Shown one piece after another: positions 5,411-6,851 of a stretch of DNA of 6,851 bases (position 1 is its first letter; every line of letters starts with the position of its first letter). The stretch spans positions 1-6,851 of the forward strand of contig NZ_RIZI01000092.1 in the NCBI RefSeq assembly GCF_003721225.1, given 5' to 3'. Made by a program: the position numbers and the translations under genes. Below the pieces are notes generated by a model, which searched no databases, was not told where the DNA came from, and worked only from the letters and a program-made list of their open reading frames with translations. Origin of the DNA: Acidithiobacillus sulfuriphilus (lineage in GTDB: Bacteria > Pseudomonadota > Gammaproteobacteria > Acidithiobacillales > Acidithiobacillaceae).

Positions 5411-6851
5411 TCAAGCAAGCAGATCAAACTCCACCCGCAAGGCCAAGTCCTCCCGTCCGGCGATGCCGTTCCCCCACGCCTCATCGAGGGGGATGGCCCA
5501 CAAGGCCACCGGGTGGGTGGCGTTCTCCAGGCGCAGGGAAAAGGCCAGGCGATCGACGGCGTCGATCCTGAGCGCCCCCTCCACCGCTTTCATTTCCAGA
5601 TAGGCGTTGTCGACGCTCCCGGCCAATTCGCCGGAAAAAACGACGGCATGGGGATCACTCCCCAGGTCCATGCGCAAGACCCCGTCGCTGCGCCCGCCAT
5701 GATTCCCCACCAGCAGCGAGACGCGGTCCACCTGCCCCGACAGATGCCGGGGAACGCGGAAAGACCCCTGTATTGCTTGCCCCGGTTCCAGATGGACCGC
5801 CTCCTGGGGTGCCTCCTTGCTCCAAAACGGCAGAACTACCGCCGACGCAGACGGTTTCCATGGCGCCTGCGCGCGCGGCGGCCAGCCCAGGGAAAAATCC
5901 TCGTTGTTCAGGGTCAGATTGGGATTGTAGGCGGGATCGGCGCCGAGCAGGGGCCCCCAGCGCCATTGCATATAGGCCCTTTCCACGCCAAAGCGCCGCT
6001 GTTTTTCCGGGTCCGTCTCCGGCCCCCGGCTCCTGGACTCATGGTGGATCAAGACTGCGGCGGGCGTCCAGGCATTGCGCAGGCCCATTTCCCGCAGCCG
6101 CAAGCACAGATCCACGTCGTTGTACGCCACCGCCAGGGAGGGCGACAACCCCCCTGCCGCCAGCCAGAGGGATTTTTTCAACAGCAGGCACGCCCCCGTC
6201 ACGGCGCTATAGTTCTCGATCAGGTTCGCACGGCAGAAATAGCCGCAGGAGTCGCCGGGAAAATAGCGATGCACATGGCCGGCGATACCGCCGATCCCCA
6301 GGACCACCCCGGCGTGCTGCACCGTCCCGCCGGGATAGAGCAGCTTCGCCCCCACCGCGCCGATGCCCGGCCGTTGCGCCAAGGCCAGCATCTCCCTCAG
6401 CCAGCCCGGCGTGCGCACCTCCGTATCGTCATTGAGCAGGCAGACGAACTCCCCCTCCGCCTGCGGCACCGCCCAGTTGTGCATGGCCGCGAAATCGAAG
6501 GGGTACGGGTATGACAGCACCCTGACCCCCGGATGACGCCCAATCTCCCGCAAATAATCCAGGGTCTCCGGGTCGCTGCTCTGGTTATCGATCACCAGGA
6601 CCTCCCGATGGGCATAGTCCGTGCGCTCCAGACTTTCCAGACAGCGGCGCAGCCAGCGGACCCCATCCCGCGTCGGCACCACGATGCTGACCAACGGTTC
6701 GCCGTGAACGGCGAAGTGGGGAAGGAAGAGCGCCCCCTGCGGCAATATTTCCAGGCGGGCGGATTCTCTCCGCCGCGCCAGCGCCTCCGCGACGGCCCGC
6801 TCGGCGGCCTGCACCGCGTACGGCTTCGCCTCCATGGAGGCCGCCGTGGAG
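5411..6851 (-). CDS. Large GT2 glycosyltransferase with C-terminal beta-rich domain, N-terminus off right edge
   Basis: The reading frame is open to the window edge. Residues here are counted from the in-frame Met at 6835. That Met has no purine-rich ribosome-binding site, and the preceding residues (STAAS) plus an Ala/Arg helix look internal, so I treat the gene as 5'-partial. Family proteins often carry a further domain before this point. The GT-A domain spans about 48-300: LVSIVVPTRDG (48-58), VLVIDNQSSD (79-88), the metal-binding LLNDDTEV (133-140), GAVGAKLLYPGG (159-170), QHAGVVLGIGG (173-183), SAVTGACLLLKK (210-221), YNDVDLCLRLREMG (238-251) and HHESRSRG (264-271). It then has WG, DPAYNPNLT and a PPR segment (to about 321). 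This is the classic O-antigen/exopolysaccharide GT2 layout. Residues about 332-474 form an extra Gly/Val-rich, probably beta-sandwich domain of unknown role. The stop at 5411-5413 lies 30 nt before the membrane-protein gene, implying co-transcription. Confidence 0.9.
   Translation of the reverse strand, partial: STAASMEAKPYAVQAAERAVAEALARRRESARLEILPQGALFLPHFAVHGEPLVSIVVPTRDGVRWLRRCLESLERTDYAHREVLVIDNQSSDPETLDYLREIGRHPGVRVLSYPYPFDFAAMHNWAVPQAEGEFVCLLNDDTEVRTPGWLREMLALAQRPGIGAVGAKLLYPGGTVQHAGVVLGIGGIAGHVHRYFPGDSCGYFCRANLIENYSAVTGACLLLKKSLWLAAGGLSPSLAVAYNDVDLCLRLREMGLRNAWTPAAVLIHHESRSRGPETDPEKQRRFGVERAYMQWRWGPLLGADPAYNPNLTLNNEDFSLGWPPRAQAPWKPSASAVVLPFWSKEAPQEAVHLEPGQAIQGSFRVPRHLSGQVDRVSLLVGNHGGRSDGVLRMDLGSDPHAVVFSGELAGSVDNAYLEMKAVEGALRIDAVDRLAFSLRLENATHPVALWAIPLDEAWGNGIAGREDLALRVEFDLLA

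Noticed and set aside
5513..6514. A 333-codon plus-strand open frame opposite the large glycosyltransferase
   Set aside because: It is a Pro/Arg/Gln/His-rich low-complexity translation typical of antisense to GC-rich coding DNA; the minus strand carries a full set of GT2 motifs.
1..6851. CRISPR array, tRNA, rRNA, insertion sequence or riboswitch
   Set aside because: No regularly spaced direct repeats, no tRNA-like cloverleaf, no transposase and no terminal inverted repeats were recognised on either strand.

Overview
The window looks like a GC-rich Gram-negative proteobacterial chromosome. It encodes an outer-membrane beta-barrel transporter, a Sec-exported parvulin-type chaperone, a lipoprotein and several cell-surface polysaccharide glycosyltransferases. 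Most genes are roughly 60-65% GC by eye. The style of the genes would fit an acidophilic or environmental beta/gammaproteobacterium or Acidithiobacillus-like organism, but this is only an impression: there is no rRNA or marker gene to settle taxonomy.

Layout, left to right. (1) 1-386, minus strand: the N-terminal part of a GT2 rhamnosyltransferase-like glycosyltransferase that runs off the left edge. (2) 387-553: a divergent intergenic region with a good sigma70-type promoter (TTGACA, 17 nt, CACAAT) facing right. (3) 554-3335, plus strand: a tight three-gene operon. It encodes a TpsB/ShlB-type Omp85-superfamily barrel, then after 14 nt a periplasmic SurA/PpiC-like protein, then with a 4-nt ATGA overlap a small lipoprotein. 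(4) 3403-4034, minus strand: a complete FitAB/VapBC-type toxin-antitoxin pair, antitoxin first, with its own promoter at 4067-4095. (5) 4148-6851, minus strand: a polytopic GT-C-like membrane protein, clearly more AT-rich than its surroundings, preceded by a large GT2 glycosyltransferase with an extra C-terminal beta-rich domain that runs off the right edge.

How they may work together. The two outer blocks belong to a surface-glycan locus on the minus strand: cytoplasmic sugar transfer by GT2 enzymes and, probably, periplasmic-side transfer by the GT-C protein. Inside it sits a plus-strand outer-membrane cassette. A TpsB-like pore with its own periplasmic chaperone and lipoprotein, but with no TpsA exoprotein in view, suggests a dedicated secretion or outer-membrane assembly module. 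The barrel and the chaperone both depart from their families at residues normally treated as hallmarks. The barrel has LSAY where VRGY/F is expected and no visible signal peptide. The parvulin domain lacks both histidines of the usual dual-histidine motif. The toxin-antitoxin pair and the low-GC gene suggest this is an accessory, exchangeable region.
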